In this document: positions 1 to 12,850 of the stretch, piece by piece | Position numbering within the stretch: position 1 is the stretch's first letter | How the letters are laid out: the number at the start of each line of letters is the position of its first letter | From: Paramarasmius palmivorus | Lineage: Eukaryota > Basidiomycota > Agaricomycetes > Agaricales > Marasmiaceae | DNA length: 64,000 nucleotides | NCBI GenBank assembly: GCA_037176845.1 | Contig: JAYKXP010000023.1 | Span: forward strand, 124,001-188,000 | Direction of reading: 5' to 3' | Position numbers and translations under genes: made by a program | The notes under the pieces: generated by a model | The model's database searches: none | Told to the model about the DNA's origin: nothing | Seen by the model: only the letters and a program-made list of their open reading frames with translations

Positions 1-939
1 CATCAGGATCTAGCACAGGCTCATGGGATCTGTGCAATCATTGATCAATTCCATCAACACGTGTGTCACATGTACCATATCTGGCTGCTGGTGGGTCTTG
101 ACTTTCAGTGACATGCAATAGCAATATTAACAGTAGCAATGCCCAGGCCGCACCCATTGGAGGGGCATTAATCGCCCTTCTCGTTATCTTGGTTCTTCGG
201 TATCCTCCGCTGTTCTTCTCGAAGTGGATGTACGAAACCGATTCCCCCTTGCCTTCTGTGGTGCCTGCCTGTTTCCATTTCCAGAAATCCAGCAAAATGT
301 CTATCTAACGATATGTTGGAATTATGGGATCCGTCCAAGTCTCCACACAAATCAGGCCGTTGAGGATCGACGACGCGTGCGGCGACATTGAGACTGGAGT
401 ACCGGGGTCGGTGTCGGTGTCGGGCGGTGGATGAAAACAACCATCAACGACATCAATTGATGCGTCCGGTATGCATGGAAATGATAAAGTCGAGTCATTG
501 CAATCGCGTGAGTATCTCTGACATCTCAGCCAGCTTCCATTACTCACACAAACTCGGCAAGTATCTTTTCTCGCGTACACATTAATAGGCCTCCACGTTA
601 CCATTATTCGTCGTCTCCGTGGAAGCTGAAGCAGTGTACGAAATGCATCATACACGCCACAAAAGTAGCGGAACATAGTAACCAGAAGGATCTGATATCA
701 ATCGGGGAACGCGCCAATAACGACATATTCACTCCTTAGATCTTGCCTGCGAATCCGGTGTTAGCGGGAGCGGCGCTTCTTCCCGTATGCTCAAATTATG
801 TCTTCCACGACTTCCTGGCATGCTTTATATACCTTGGGCTGTGATCAGCCTGAGATCAGGACTGCGTCCCGACTTGTTTCATACCTAGTCCCCGTCTCAT
901 TAAGTGGCCACTGTTGCCTCCACTACCCATCTTCACATT
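1..939. other. no confident gene
   Basis: I see no gene I can support here. A minus-strand reading frame near 38-295 contains a hydrophobic stretch (about 15 residues, Leu/Ile-rich) that could be a membrane segment or part of an exon of a gene running off the left edge, but no family is recognisable and no splice structure closes. The last part is presumably the upstream region of the transporter gene that follows. Confidence 0.3.
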
Positions 940-2699
940 ATGCAGGACCTAGAGAAGAGCTTGCCCGCCTCGCAAGCTTTTGTTCAACGACCAGAACCAG
1001 CTCGCTTCTCGAACAAAGGCGAATCCGGATATGAACACGTTACACGAAGCGCGCATCGGGATAGTACTGCAACCTCGGCTCAGAGCCTCCATCCGACTCC
1101 CTTGGATGATACGCTAGTTCACGAGGAAAGATTCGACGATCGGTGGAGGGCGCGATTGACGGTCCTGGGAGCATTTTTAGCTTTGTTCTGTACCTTCGGG
1201 CAGATGAATGCCTTTGGAACATTTCAAACGTATTACCATTCGCATCAACTCAGCGATTATCCCGCTTCGACCATATCGTGGATTGGATCCTTGCAGCTCT
1301 GGATATTCTTCTTTTCGGTATGAAAACCCCTATGGCAAGCTCGGAGACTCTGACCACCTATTAGGGAGGCCCCGTTGGCTGGATTTTCGACGTACACGGA
1401 CCCAAGCCTCTAATGACTGCAGGAACGGTGTGCTTTGTGATCAGTCTCGTCATGACAAGTATCTCGACCCATTATTATCAATATTTATTGGCCCAAGGCA
1501 TTCTATTTGGTCTGGGTGTCGGCTTCATGTGAGGATTTATGTTCAGATCTCTTCTGTGACTAATTACCTTGCAGATTCTACCCTTCTATGGCCAGCGTAT
1601 CCACACACTTTGTTCGATATAGAGCTACAGCGCTTGGAATCTCCGCTGCTGGTTCTAGCCTCGGTACGTAAAAGCGCCGTCTTGATGCATTCTATCATTC
1701 AAACTGTCTGTATTAGGAGGTGTCATGTATCCCATCATGCTCCAGCGACTCTTTGACAAAGTTGGCTTCGGCTGGGCCGTACGGATTTCAGGGTTTCTCA
1801 GCGGCGCATTATGTTTGATCGCCATTCTCACCGTGTCCGCTGCGCACCAACCGCGGAAGAGTAGTGGCTCCTGTGGTCTGGGTGTGAACGTTTTCAAGAT
1901 GCTCGCTTCCTCCTGCTTGCAGCAGGTAGCTGTCTCGTGGCCTTAGGCAAGTCTCCCTGCATACTATTCAATATATCCTTTCGCTTACACGGTTTCCACG
2001 TGTCTTGCATAGGCTCTTCATACCGCTTTTCTACATCGTGGATTTTGCAGAGATACCCAGGCCGCACGGCCTCTCCCTCTCGTCTCAGACGTCTTTCTTG
2101 GCCCTCGCGAATGATGAATGGAGGTGGTGTCTTTGGTCGGATTGCACCAGCAATACTTTCCGACATCATTGGACGTTTCAACCTACTTGCTCCGTCTGCG
2201 TTTCTGTCTGGGCTACTCACAATCGCTTGCTGGTTGTCGGCGAAGAATATCGCAGGCCTTATGACATATTCCGTCCTGTACGGGTTTTGTTCAGGAGCCT
2301 TCATCAGCGTTATCACTCCTTGCGTTGCGCAGATATCGGATATTCGGGAGATTGGAAGCAGAATTGGAGGTCTTTACACTATTATTTCCTTCCCGTAAGT
2401 AATCTTTCCACAGTACCCGTTAATCTTCGTGCGATATTATCGTGTCCTGGCTCAGTTCCCGGCGCTCGGATCTTCCTTCCCTGCATCCTTCCATTTGATT
2501 TCCGTTGACATGGCGCTCACCACCTCTATTGTCTTTACAGTGCTCTCGTTGGTGGCCCCATAGCAGGCGCTCTCTTGTCCCGTGCCAACGGCTCTTTCAC
2601 CCCAATGATACTCTTTTCCGGGATTACCGTCATTTCGGGATCATTCTTCATATTAGGGGCCAAGCTCGCCATTGAGCCCCGATTGCTTGCACGAGTGTA
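940..2699 (+). pseudogene. MFS monocarboxylate-type transporter, frame-damaged
   Basis: Spliced translation gives a fungal major facilitator of the monocarboxylate-porter (MCH/MCT-like) type. It has a long hydrophilic N-terminus (from ATG 940), then TM1 containing LGAFLALFCTFGQMNAFGTF, the GGPVGW loop, and later IAPAILSDIIGRFN and ISVITPCVAQI, ending EPRLLARV. Introns are clear at about 1319-1363, 1530-1574, 1661-1713 and 2396-2540. The frame does not close. One base is missing before ARFLLLAAGS (about 1896). A GC-AG intron at 1947-2012 leaves the next exon one frame off. A 7-nt extra segment near 2110 (repeat of aatgatg/aatgg) restores the later frame. Family members are intact 12-TM plasma-membrane transporters, so this copy is either a pseudogene or carries assembly indels. 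Confidence 0.75.
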
Positions 2700-3959
2700 G
2701 TTTTCCATGGGAACGTACTGGCTCTTCGGCTGCCTCAACTCATTTCGCTTTTTTGAATCAAAGACCCACTTTTTCATCACGCATTATCTTCTCTCGTTAT
2801 GTTTCCTTCCTCATTTGCTGTCTAACGATATCCTCAGATGTTTTGTATATCTTTCCATGATCTTTGTTCTCGCATGATGATTGACAATTGTTATTGCTAT
2901 CCGATATATCCACCAATCGTACGATACCCCATCCAACCGCTGTATTATCACCCCGCTCTCCTTCTGCTTCTATATCGCTCTTTACTCGACTCGATGGTCA
3001 ATTTATTCACGCCACAAAACCTAATGTTATCTGTATGTATATTATCATTATGTACACTCACTAGACTTGGAACAATGACTCGTTGTATTGACTCATGATG
3101 CCATACTAGCTTATGCCGGAAGCACGATGAAGCCCATAACAAGGTGAGTTCCTCAACTGAGGGTGAGCGCAAGGTTGAATATCACGATAGGCGCATCCGG
3201 ATTGGTTAATAAAGTTATCCTTCTTGACCTCGCCAGGTGTTTTGGATAGGGATTGTGCTTGGAAAGTGCAGTCAAGTCCGCGTAGCTCTGCATTCGAGTC
3301 ATTCAGTATTCAATCCATGGCAGCTTAAAGCGGATAGGGATACCGGTCCTCTCCATTTTGGCACTGGCCTCGTGAGCAGTCACCGTTGATGGAAGCCTAC
3401 AGAATCCAGCTTCATTAAGAACTGGCCTAGTAGAGGAAGAAGCAGCCACCGGCGACCCAAGTAACGGAGGACTGACATCCGGCGATTTTGTGGCAATCTC
3501 AATGCAAACTAGACCAGGCCAGGTCCAGGGCTATAGTAACCGATGCGTTGAGACTGACGTCCTTAGTACTGAGGTTACCTCGAAGGTCAAAGCACTTTCC
3601 AGGGACAATTCATGAATATCAATCATGGAGATGACAGGATTCTGAAGAATATTGTTAGCTTGATGGTGTTCCAAGCACTAGAGTCTGGACTTGAATCGAC
3701 CGAGTAACTGCCCATGTTGAATTGCAATGTAGATAGCGACAGGTAACAGCGAGGAAAAAGAGACAATGACTGTTGCACGCCGTGTGCGTACCAAACATAA
3801 AGGAATGGATCTAAAGTAAGGAGCGTCCGTGAATGGTGTAAGGTAGATCGAGTATATTGGGAGCGGATGCACCAGAGTAGGAGTACAAATTTGGGCACGA
3901 TAATGAAAGGACCGGGGGTAATACGGAGGTGAAAGTCGTACGTAACAGGATAAAGAACC
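2700..3959. other. intergenic, nothing recognised
   Basis: Between the stop of the transporter and the stop of the EB1 gene (convergent neighbours). Pyrimidine-rich 3' flank at 2740-3000. Open frames here have no recognisable similarity or plausible splice structure. Confidence 0.5.
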
Positions 3960-5436
3960 CTAGAAAGTCTCCTCTTCGTCAGCTTGCGTGTTGGGATCTG
4001 GGACCTCGAAACCATCCTGTTGGAAGTGTTAGCTTTGCTCGGAGAAATGGTGTACGAAGAGACATGTGCGGTAAATGAAAAGAAGACAACGGTGTGAAAC
4101 GGAGGAACGGCGATAGCGAAGCTCGCAATTAGGGTGATACCGAGCAAGTCGAGATATCGGAAAAGGAGATAGCAGAAATTGAGAGAAGACGCGGAGATGC
4201 CAAAACAGTTTAACATACCTCAGTGGAATAGAGGATTGCCTGGATTTGTTTCAGCAGTGGGTCATCCTTCTGTTCTGCCTCCAATTGCTCCACCTGGCCT
4301 TGAACGAGTATTTCGATTTCACGAAGCTACCAAAAACAACATTGGTCAGCCAAAGTTTAAGAGACAATTCACAAGTGAAAGACCGCTCAGGGTGGTGCAG
4401 AGTAACGATCCCGTGACTAGAAGAAAACAAGAGCGGAACGGGTTGGCCAACCTTTTCAAAGTAAAAGTCTCTTTCCTTTTCTAAGCCTTCGAGGTGAGTA
4501 CTTAGCTCCTTCACCTGGTTCTGTAGATGAAGCACGGCAGCATCATTGTGTGGTTGGGTAGAACCTGCTCGATGTCCGCCGATCGGTGTCTTTCCTCCTG
4601 AACGCGAGCCACCCGTGCTGAGGCCACCTAAGTATAACATAAGCTCAAGATTGAACTCCTTTCATCAATAAGAACCCATACCGCGGCTGCCCGAAGCAAG
4701 AGGGGCGATGGTAGCAGGCGTATCGGTAGGTGCGCCTTTCCTCCTCGCCACTGGATCGTATCCTTGACCACCATAGTTCTGATCCCAAAACCTTTTGATC
4801 CACTGCAAAAACTCTAGGTTGTCTTGCATCTTGCATTTAACCAGCTTCTCGATAGGTATAGGCTACAGGGCGTGTTGGTTAGTCATTGTGTCATTTGATT
4901 GCGCAGGAAAGAGACGAAGTGAATGGGTGTGTGGCAAGGGTGCGGAAAGAGTATGCGAAGAGACCTTAATCATAACGCACCTTCTCGATCTTCTTTGCTT
5001 TGAAGATGTTCTGCAAGATCTTGAAGTTGGCGATATATTCGTATTCATGTTTTGCGTTCATCTTCACGCGAGCCATCGGGACATCGCCTGTTCGAATCAA
5101 GTATAATAGCAACCGTAATATCCAGGATACCGCCCCAGTTCACATTACACCGACCGTCCCACCAGTCGCGTTTTTTTCGTTCGAGCAAGAGGTGATTAGA
5201 CGCGATATCAAAGTTTCATGTCGGGTTCGAGTCCAAGATCCATGATTAGTGTTGAAAAGTGTTTAAACAGGACACTGGTGAGCAACGTTGCCTCAATAAC
5301 GAAGAGAAAACCACGCACCGTATACCGAGTCGATAATCTGACAGTAAGCTCCTCCAGTGCCACATTGTTCGACTTTTGTGTAGTTGATTTGCAAGAGCTC
5401 GTTGAGCCATGCAAGCAAGTCAGTCCTAGACGCCAT
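3960..5436 (-). CDS. mal3: EB1/Mal3/Bim1 microtubule plus-end-binding protein
   Basis: Six exons close a 248-aa frame: 5436-5319, 5087-4981, 4862-4682, 4627-4452, 4326-4219, 4016-3960 (complement). The N-terminal calponin-homology domain (about residues 1-115) reads [15 protein letters not shown], then [28 protein letters not shown] and [15 protein letters not shown], all hallmark EB1 segments. A Ser/Gly-rich linker follows, then the EB1 coiled-coil domain (about 170-230: [29 protein letters not shown]). The protein ends in the acidic, aromatic tail DEEETF. EB proteins autonomously track growing microtubule plus ends and recruit CAP-Gly and SxIP partners; the acidic tail is the CAP-Gly ligand. 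In most homologues the last residue is Tyr, here it is Phe. All introns are GT-AG. No frame damage. Confidence 0.96.
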
Positions 5437-5833
5437 CTCTGTCGATGTCGAACTTGAGAGTTATAGGTAAAGAGCAAGGTCAAGCGACAGCGAAGGGAAA
5501 GGATCAGCTATGACGTGACAGCAAAATAGCAATTTCGCGTGAGATGTGTGACAATGTGACAAAGTCTCTTTCAGCTTCCCTCATGTTGACGCCAATCCTA
5601 CTCTGGTGTAGCCTTGGTTCAAGGAGAGAAGGAGAGAAAAGAAATATGAAATGCTTTATTTAGGGAACCCAGGCAAGTTTTTCTCCGCCGCTTTCATTCT
5701 TTTTGCTGAAGAACGTCCAATTACAGGGTTTTGTGATCGCAACACGTGTTTTCATGTCTAGTTTTACGATGCAGGACCTGGATAAAGCTGATCACTGCGA
5801 CACGCCATCTATGTTGGTTCCGCCAGGTGTATC
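5437..5833. promoter_or_regulatory. shared divergent promoter region of EB1 and the FAD oxidase
   Basis: About 400 bp separate the start codons of the minus-strand EB1 gene (5436) and the plus-strand FAD oxidase (about 5834). No specific operator is identifiable. The assignment as a bidirectional promoter follows only from the head-to-head arrangement. Confidence 0.4.
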
Positions 5834-7719
5834 ATGTACCTTCGACGTCTAACTGTCTTTTACTCCTCGTCTTCTGTTTGGCAACTGTCATCCATGCTAC
5901 AAGCGACCTTCTCGCACAACTCAACAATGCTGGTATCAAGGCATATGGTCCTGGGAGCGGACAGTATAATATAGCGAGCAGGCCCTGTATGCCTATCTAC
6001 TCGCCGAACGACTCGTAGGCTAATACCCTCTACAGTCAATGCTCGCTATTCCTACCAACCTGCCGCCATTGCATTCCCGACCTCAGTAGCTGATGTAGCC
6101 AAGGCGGTCTCAATAGGTGCCTCAAAAAAGGTCAACATCGTTGCTCGAAGTGGTGGAGTACGTGAAACACTATTCTCCTTGCTTATAGTCACTGAACTCG
6201 CGTAACAGCACAGCTACATCGCCAATGGTCTCGGCGGAAAGGACGGTGCTCTCGTGATAGACATGAGTGGGATGAAGAGTATTACGGTGAACTCGGATAC
6301 TGGGCTTGCGATTGTTGGAGCTGGGAATAGACTGGGCGATGTTGCGTCGCGACTAAACAACTACGGGAGAGGTATTCCTCATGGTACATGTCCGTACGTA
6401 GGAATCGGAGGGCTTGCTTGTAAGTTCCTGGCTCATACCGGCAAAATCATCACTGAATTCTTCCCTTTCTAGCATTCGGAGGTTTTGGTCATGCGTCTAG
6501 GCTGTGGGGGCTAACCCTTGACGCTGTCAATGCGCTCAACGTCGTACTTGCAAACGGAACCCTTGTGAGGGCGTCCCGCGATTCGCAACCGGACTTGTTT
6601 TGGGTACGTGTCTGGTACGAACTGGTAAACTATATTCTAAACAATGTCCTGGTAGGCTATGCGCGGCGCAGGTCCTTCATTTGGTATCACGACCTCCTTC
6701 GAGTTCAATACCTACCCCGTCCCAAAACTGGCTTATGTCTACCACTACATATGGCAACTATCCGCCGCACAAGCTGCCACCGCATTCAAGTCCTTTCAGC
6801 TGTTCGCATATAGTGGTATCCCAGCAGAGCTTTCCTGCTACCTTTACCTATCCAAGGGTTTGGGTCCAGGGCAGGTGTCCTTCGAGTTTACCGGAGCGTG
6901 GTATGGGCCTAAAGACCGACTCAGCTCCATCACGAGGGGCTTCGTGGGGACAATGCCGCAGCCAAACCAGGTTTTTGTCGCTGGAAATGGAACATACATC
7001 GATGCGGTGATACAAGCTGGCGGACTCGGTACGCTGGACACTAGCAAACCGGAGCAACCACAGAAGTTCTACGCCAAATCGATTACTGTGCCTGAAAAGG
7101 TCATGCTATCGGAAGATGCCATGAAGTCGTTGATGGAGTATCTCGGAGATGCTGGGGCAAAAGTTACTCGGGATATGGTATGTTCTCGACTCTATATTAT
7201 TTCCGAGCAAAAGACTCCGTATCTGAACGTGCTTCTTGTAGCACTGGTTCGTCCTGGTGGAACTTTTCGGAGGGAGTAATTCCAAGATCAATTCGGTGGT
7301 AGTTGACGATACATCGTATGCACGGCGAGATACTTTGTATACTATACAGTTCTACATCTCGATGGTCGACCCTCAGAGTGCCTTTCCTCCTACGGGGTTC
7401 AGCTTCTTGGATGGTATGTACCCTTTGTGACAAAGAACCTGAATAGGTTGATCATCGTATTCGTGCAGGTGCGGTAAACAGTATCGTATCAGCTATGGCT
7501 TCTACATGGGATTATGGTGCCTATGCAAATTATGTCGATGATAGGCTCGGTCGTAATTGTGAGTGTCCTCATCTTGAGATCTAGATGTCCTTTGCTCACG
7601 CCCTATCGCGACTAGCTTCTGCACTATACTATGGCTCTCACTATCAACGGCTACAAACTATCAAAAAGAATGTTGATCCTAATAACGTGTTTATGTTCCC
7701 TACGTCAGTAAATACATAG
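5834..7719 (+). CDS. secreted FAD-linked oxidase (berberine-bridge/GOOX-like, AA7 type)
   Basis: Spliced product of about 490 aa with PCMH-type FAD-binding and C-terminal BBE domains. Both covalent flavin anchors are visible: His in RSGGHSY (8-alpha-histidyl) and Cys in PHGTCPYVGIGG (6-S-cysteinyl), the bicovalent arrangement of glucooligosaccharide oxidases and reticuline oxidase-like enzymes. The C-terminus ALYYGSHYQRLQTIKKN followed by DPNNVF is the BBE signature. At least seven GT-AG introns (for example 5992-6032 and 7175-7238). Such enzymes oxidise carbohydrate or alcohol groups and give H2O2, usually outside the cell. The start is a problem: ATG 5834 begins a good signal peptide, but the hydrophobic core lies one frame away, consistent with a missing T in the run near 5860. 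The substrate is not predictable. Confidence 0.85.
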
Positions 7720-8593
7720 AATCTACAAGATGTATAATATACAGTTTGTTCACTCAGTCATCTACTAGTCTCCCCTAGGCAGACTCAATCGACGGTATCC
7801 CGCCGTGCTTCCTATGCCAGCAACGAAGCCCGCAGTAGTCATCTACATATGAGAAGATTCACAACCACAAGAAATCGCTGTTCGATAGCCAAACACCCAT
7901 CCGAAAAGAAAACGTTTCTAGACAAACGAGACACCTATAGTTTTTGGATACGTTTTTTCATTCAAAAAACCCATTGCCAGCCAATCGGATTCGTTCCGAA
8001 GGATTTCTCGAGGATAAAAACGCATCAGAAAACGTCGGCTGTCTTTTTCGGTAGGAAACGTATCGTGTCAAGATAGTTTTTTGTCTATCAAAAAGCGATT
8101 CTTAGTGGGTGTGATTCAAGCTCTAGTAAGTTTTCCCACCTGTTAGTCACCTTCCGGGCCCTGGCCTCGTAGTTTTTCTTTCAACCTCCGCCGTTGTCCA
8201 TCGATACACATGTCCTCGCACTTGTCGATGCCTCTTCCATATAGCCGTAGCCGAGTCATCTGACGAATCATTTTCGTGGATGTCCGTTCTTGGCCGTAGC
8301 CAAACAGGATTGACGCTCGTAGAAAGAGAAGGAAAGAGAGAGAAATTTTGGCGATTTCTCCGTAAATGGTCTCAGAATGGTCCAGTGCAGGTACGTGTAT
8401 CAAGCCAGCATCTTCTCTGCTTGTTCTGACCACAACTCACGGTGAAATAACAGTTCGCCGCTCAAAGGCGCTCTCGGATCGCAAACCTGGCAGGCAACCA
8501 TTTAATGTCACCATGTCACAAATTTATGGAATCCCGCATCTTGAACCTCGACTACCATCATCTCGTATCACAGAGCCTTTCCTACGTTGAACC
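7720..8593. other. intergenic region, A/T-run rich
   Basis: Contains A/T-rich stretches (7850-8100) with scattered short inverted motifs such as aaacgttt. No gene recognised. The 3' end is the upstream region of the GH15 gene. Confidence 0.45.
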
Positions 8594-11500
8594 ATGCAGC
8601 AGCCCTATACCACAGACAGGGATTATATCCCAATCGCAGACCATGGATTGTACGCCCAAGTCGTGTTTCACAGCCGCGCCCGTTGTCACTCATCAGAACT
8701 CTTTGAAGAATCGGCAATCTACACACAGCTGCGTTGGTTAGCATTGATGGCTCCAGTGAGTGAATCCATCGGTGTTTCCACTGGTTATCGCAATCTCATG
8801 AAGCATCGTAGTCGAAAGCTACTGTGTCCCAAACTTTGATTCACCTGCGATCTTTGCTCGCATCCTCGACAAAGACAAGGGCGGTCACTTTTCTATCACA
8901 CCAACCGTTCCTTTCTCGACGAAGCAGAACTATCTTCCAAGTTCCAATGTTAGTCTCATCCATTCTGAAAGTCGATTCCTGATTTATCCGAGATTTCCCC
9001 GCACACGTGTACAGGTTCTTCAAACCAAGTTCATGAATGAAATGGCCGCGGTCAGCGTAACAGACTTCCTACCGCGAAACCCCAAAGGGTCTACTACCAA
9101 GCCCCTTTTGCACTGGTTGATCCGTCGTGTTGAGGTTGGCCCATTTCATAGATGCACTTCTCTTCGCTGAATCATTGTTTAACTAGGTTATCCGTGGCAC
9201 TATGCCCTTAAGGATGGAATGCGCACCAGCATTCAACTATGCTCGCTCAAGTCACCGCACAAGCATCATCGACGACGACTCAACACTCACACCCCAGAAG
9301 AAGGCTCACTTCGAGTCGGATGATTTGGCCCTGGACTTGCGCTATGTGACGGACACATCCCTTGTATGTTTAAGCTTCCCCTGTCAATGACTCAGGTTGA
9401 GACGCATGCGGTTGCAAAGGACAATGTTTCAGAGCCCGAAATCACTTTGAACTTACTCGATTTGTCGGCTAAAGGACACAAAGGGCCTGGTATCTATGCA
9501 GATCTCAACCTTACTGAAGGCCAGGTTGTAACATTTGTTCTCCGAACGCCTCCGAACGGTGCAAGGCAGTATAAGGCCACAATCGTAGTTCCCGCTGGTT
9601 CCACGACAAAGACGCGTCCAATCGATGACCCGTTCCTGACCAAGGTGAGCGTTGAATCATCAGATTGTAGTGATTGAGTGGTGACCGATGACCGATGACC
9701 GAACTTTCTCTCAGGAACTCGCGAATGGGCTCTTAACAGTGAGTTTCATGTCCATGGTCGCTGGTGTATCGCATTAAACCTGCGGACATAGGGAACGAAC
9801 AAATATTGGCTGGAATGGATTCGACAATCAACATACTCAGGCTCATGGAAAGAGGCGGTGCATCGTAGCGCATTCGCGCTGAAGTTGCTGATCTTTGAAC
9901 CAACCGGTGCCGTGGTTGCCAGCCCAACGTTCAGTTTACCGGAATACATTGGTGGGACTAGGAACTGGTAAGTCATTGATCCTTCTCCATCGGTCTGCAT
10001 ATACTAATCTTTGATGAAGGGATTATCGGTGAGAGGCTGTTCAATGGACAGTGGATGCATGCTTACTCTACTGAGTACAGTTACTCTTGGATCCGTGATT
10101 CGTCATTCACGCTCTATGCTCTCATTCGTCTGGGCTTCACGGCCGAAGCAAACAGTAAGTCCAAATAGTGCCGACCCTTGTGGGCACGCCATGCTGAAAC
10201 CATGACCATAGCCTACATGGATTTCATTTTCGAAAGATTAAGAGACAAGAATCCCGACGGTAGTATTCAAATCATGTATTCGATCCATGGTGACTATTAT
10301 TGGGCTCCTGTTGCAATCGGTGTCTGACCAATGCCATAGGTGGCAAGGACCTGGAAGAGTTGGAGCTTTCTCATTTAGATGGACACAAAGGCTCAAAACC
10401 CGTTCGGTACGTTCTTCTTTGATTTAGCTTGGTCGTCTTCATTCATGGCTGTGTTCTCAGCATTGGTAACGGTGCCGCGGACCATCTTCAGCTGGTTAGT
10501 TCAACCAACAAAACTCAAAACTCAACGCCCATCTGACGTTGTTGATCACTGTAGGATATCTATGGTGAATTGTAAGATCATTATGGTTTGTGTATTCCTC
10601 CATGTACACCATCCGCAAGGCACTGATATATTCTTTCAGTTCATGTGAATATGACCTATGCGCTCAACACGCGGTATAGGATGGATTGTATTTACCTTGG
10701 CCAGAAGGTGAATGATGATCATGCCACAACTCCAGCCCGCCCGCTCATGAATATTCTTTTTCTGATAGTTTGGGAAACCATTGGTGTGTCTCCTGTATTC
10801 GGTCTTTTGATGTCCGTCAGCCACTGACTGGCGGCCTGTGCTAGAGCTATGATGACTGGTACGATTAGAACGGCAATGTTTGTTGAATTGTACTGACCAA
10901 TCTCAGGGTTCTAACTCGCGAACTGTAAGCCCTACTTATCAAATACCGGACTATAATATTGATGAAGTAATACAGAGTTGACTGTAAGCTCACACTCCCG
11001 CTCTATCTCCAGCTTGACAACGAGCTCCGTCAGATGTTGTTGCCAATTATAAGAATCCTGATCTGTACGTTCCTCGCCATTGCTGTGTGTTCCGCATCTG
11101 AATCAACGGACAGGTCAATTTGGCAAGTTAGCCCGTGACGATCTAATATGTCATACTCACCTGAGAATGGATAGGGAGGTGAGGAACAAGAAGAGGCACT
11201 TCACGGTTAGTAAGGGCTCCTATGAATGAGAAGCACTTGGCTAACTTGTCCAATCGCAGTATTCGAAGGTATGAAGTAGCAACAGTTGTGCCCCAAGCTG
11301 ACTTCGATGACTCTAGATCATGTTATGGTGAGGCTTGCCAATGCTCGTAGTTTGTATGCATTGCTGACCTTTGTCTCCGTGAAGGGTGGCGATCGATCGA
11401 GGTCCGTCTTTTTCTCTCGACCATCTACAGGAGCTTAACACCGCCGAGCTAGGCCTACGCCTAGCGGACAAGCGTTCGCTCCCTTGCCCAAATAGGAATA

Positions 11501-12361
11501 AGTGGCTTGAAGCTCGCGATTTCCTATACGAAGAAATCATGAACAAAGCTTGGAACCAAGAGCTCAAGTATTTTGGTCAAAGTTACGACGAAAACGAGAC
11601 CCTGGACTCGGCTGTCCTTATCATGCCCCTCGTTTTCTTCATGCAAGCGGTGTGTTTACTTTAGATGACATCACTGCAAACCAAGGTTGAATTGGAACTG
11701 CGTAGTCGGACCCTAGGTTCATGAGCACGCTGCGAAAGATTCTAAACTCTCCTGAGCGTGGCGGACTGACATCAAACGTGAGTAAATCGCTTTGATATCG
11801 AGGAAGCAATTCATGGCTCCCCTAGAACTTGGTTTATCGATATGACACGAATAAATCCGACGATGGTGTGGGTGGTGAAGAAGGAACCTTTTGTCTTTGC
11901 ACCCTTTGGTTTGTATATTCACAGTTGATCGCGCAACATCATGATCCTTCGAAGTGCTGACTTGATTAAAAGGTGCGTCGAGGCGCTCACCCGCGCTGGT
12001 GAATACGACAAAAACATGCTTGCGAAAGCGGTCAATATGTTTGAAGTACGTATTGATGTGGCATGGGCGGTATCTTGCAACTGACCGAGTTTCCAGGAAT
12101 TTCTTCTTTACTTGAATCATCTTGGCCTTTGCACGGAAGAGATATCCCAGGCTGGGGAAGGGTGTGTCCCGTCGATATTGGAGCTTCCGTGTAGTCTGAC
12201 ATTATCTACATCGTAGACTTGGAAATGCTGTTCAGGGTTTTACGTAAGTCGAAGGGTCTCCTCGTAGAACTCCAACTAACTCGTGTGCTCGTATTAGCCA
12301 TGTCACCCTGATTTCGGCGGCATACAATCTGTCCAGGACCTTGGCCAATACGCGAGTGTAG
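8594..12361 (+). CDS. GH15 family glucoamylase/trehalase-like enzyme
   Basis: About 674 aa after removal of about 31 introns. The N-terminal beta-sandwich domain begins [20 protein letters not shown] and contains [18 protein letters not shown]. The (alpha/alpha)6 catalytic barrel shows [19 protein letters not shown], a putative general acid in [33 protein letters not shown], and the second Glu pair in [20 protein letters not shown]. No signal peptide is seen, so it is probably intracellular, like the bacterial-type GH15 enzymes acting on alpha-glucosides or trehalose. Start [11 protein letters not shown] is the first ATG in frame with the conserved N-terminus. Several exons are tiny: 10020-10028 (9 nt), 10976-10983 (8 nt), 11260-11268 (9 nt), 11317-11327 (11 nt). 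The intron beginning at 11123 uses a GC donor. The frame closes throughout to TAG 12359-12361. Confidence 0.9.
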
Positions 12362-12850
12362 TCGTTAAATGGCATGAAGGCTTCTTACAATCATATCTCA
12401 TTTTTTCAAGTATGAATTGTGCCTTAGAACCCCGATAATTACTATTTCAAAATACGAAGTTCCTGTCATACGCGCAGTTCAAGCGGGTATCGCATGTCCC
12501 GAGGAAACGAGGAACACTCCATAGACTTAGTACTGCCCAAAAATCAGGGAGGGACCACCTTGCTCACATAGCCGGGACAACGTCTTTCAACACAACTCGG
12601 AACACAGCTTTTTGGCAGCGCCTGGCACTGGGGTCGTCGATCACATCAAAGATAGCCGCGCTGCCGCGGGTATGTGTTTGAACCACTGCAGGCAGCCTCC
12701 GCAGCTGTATACAGTGGGCAGCACGGAATCAGGAGTAGAGATGAACGGGGCCCATACAAAAAAAAAACTGCAATGTTCTATGTCTAAGTCTATGTCTATT
12801 CTATGGTACTACAAAGTTCGTTATCCATAATTGTTTGTCCGGCAGAAATG
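12362..12850. other. convergent intergenic region
   Basis: Lies between the stop codons of the GH15 and DUF6593 genes. It contains a 9-base A run at 12761-12769 and no gene I can support. Confidence 0.5.
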
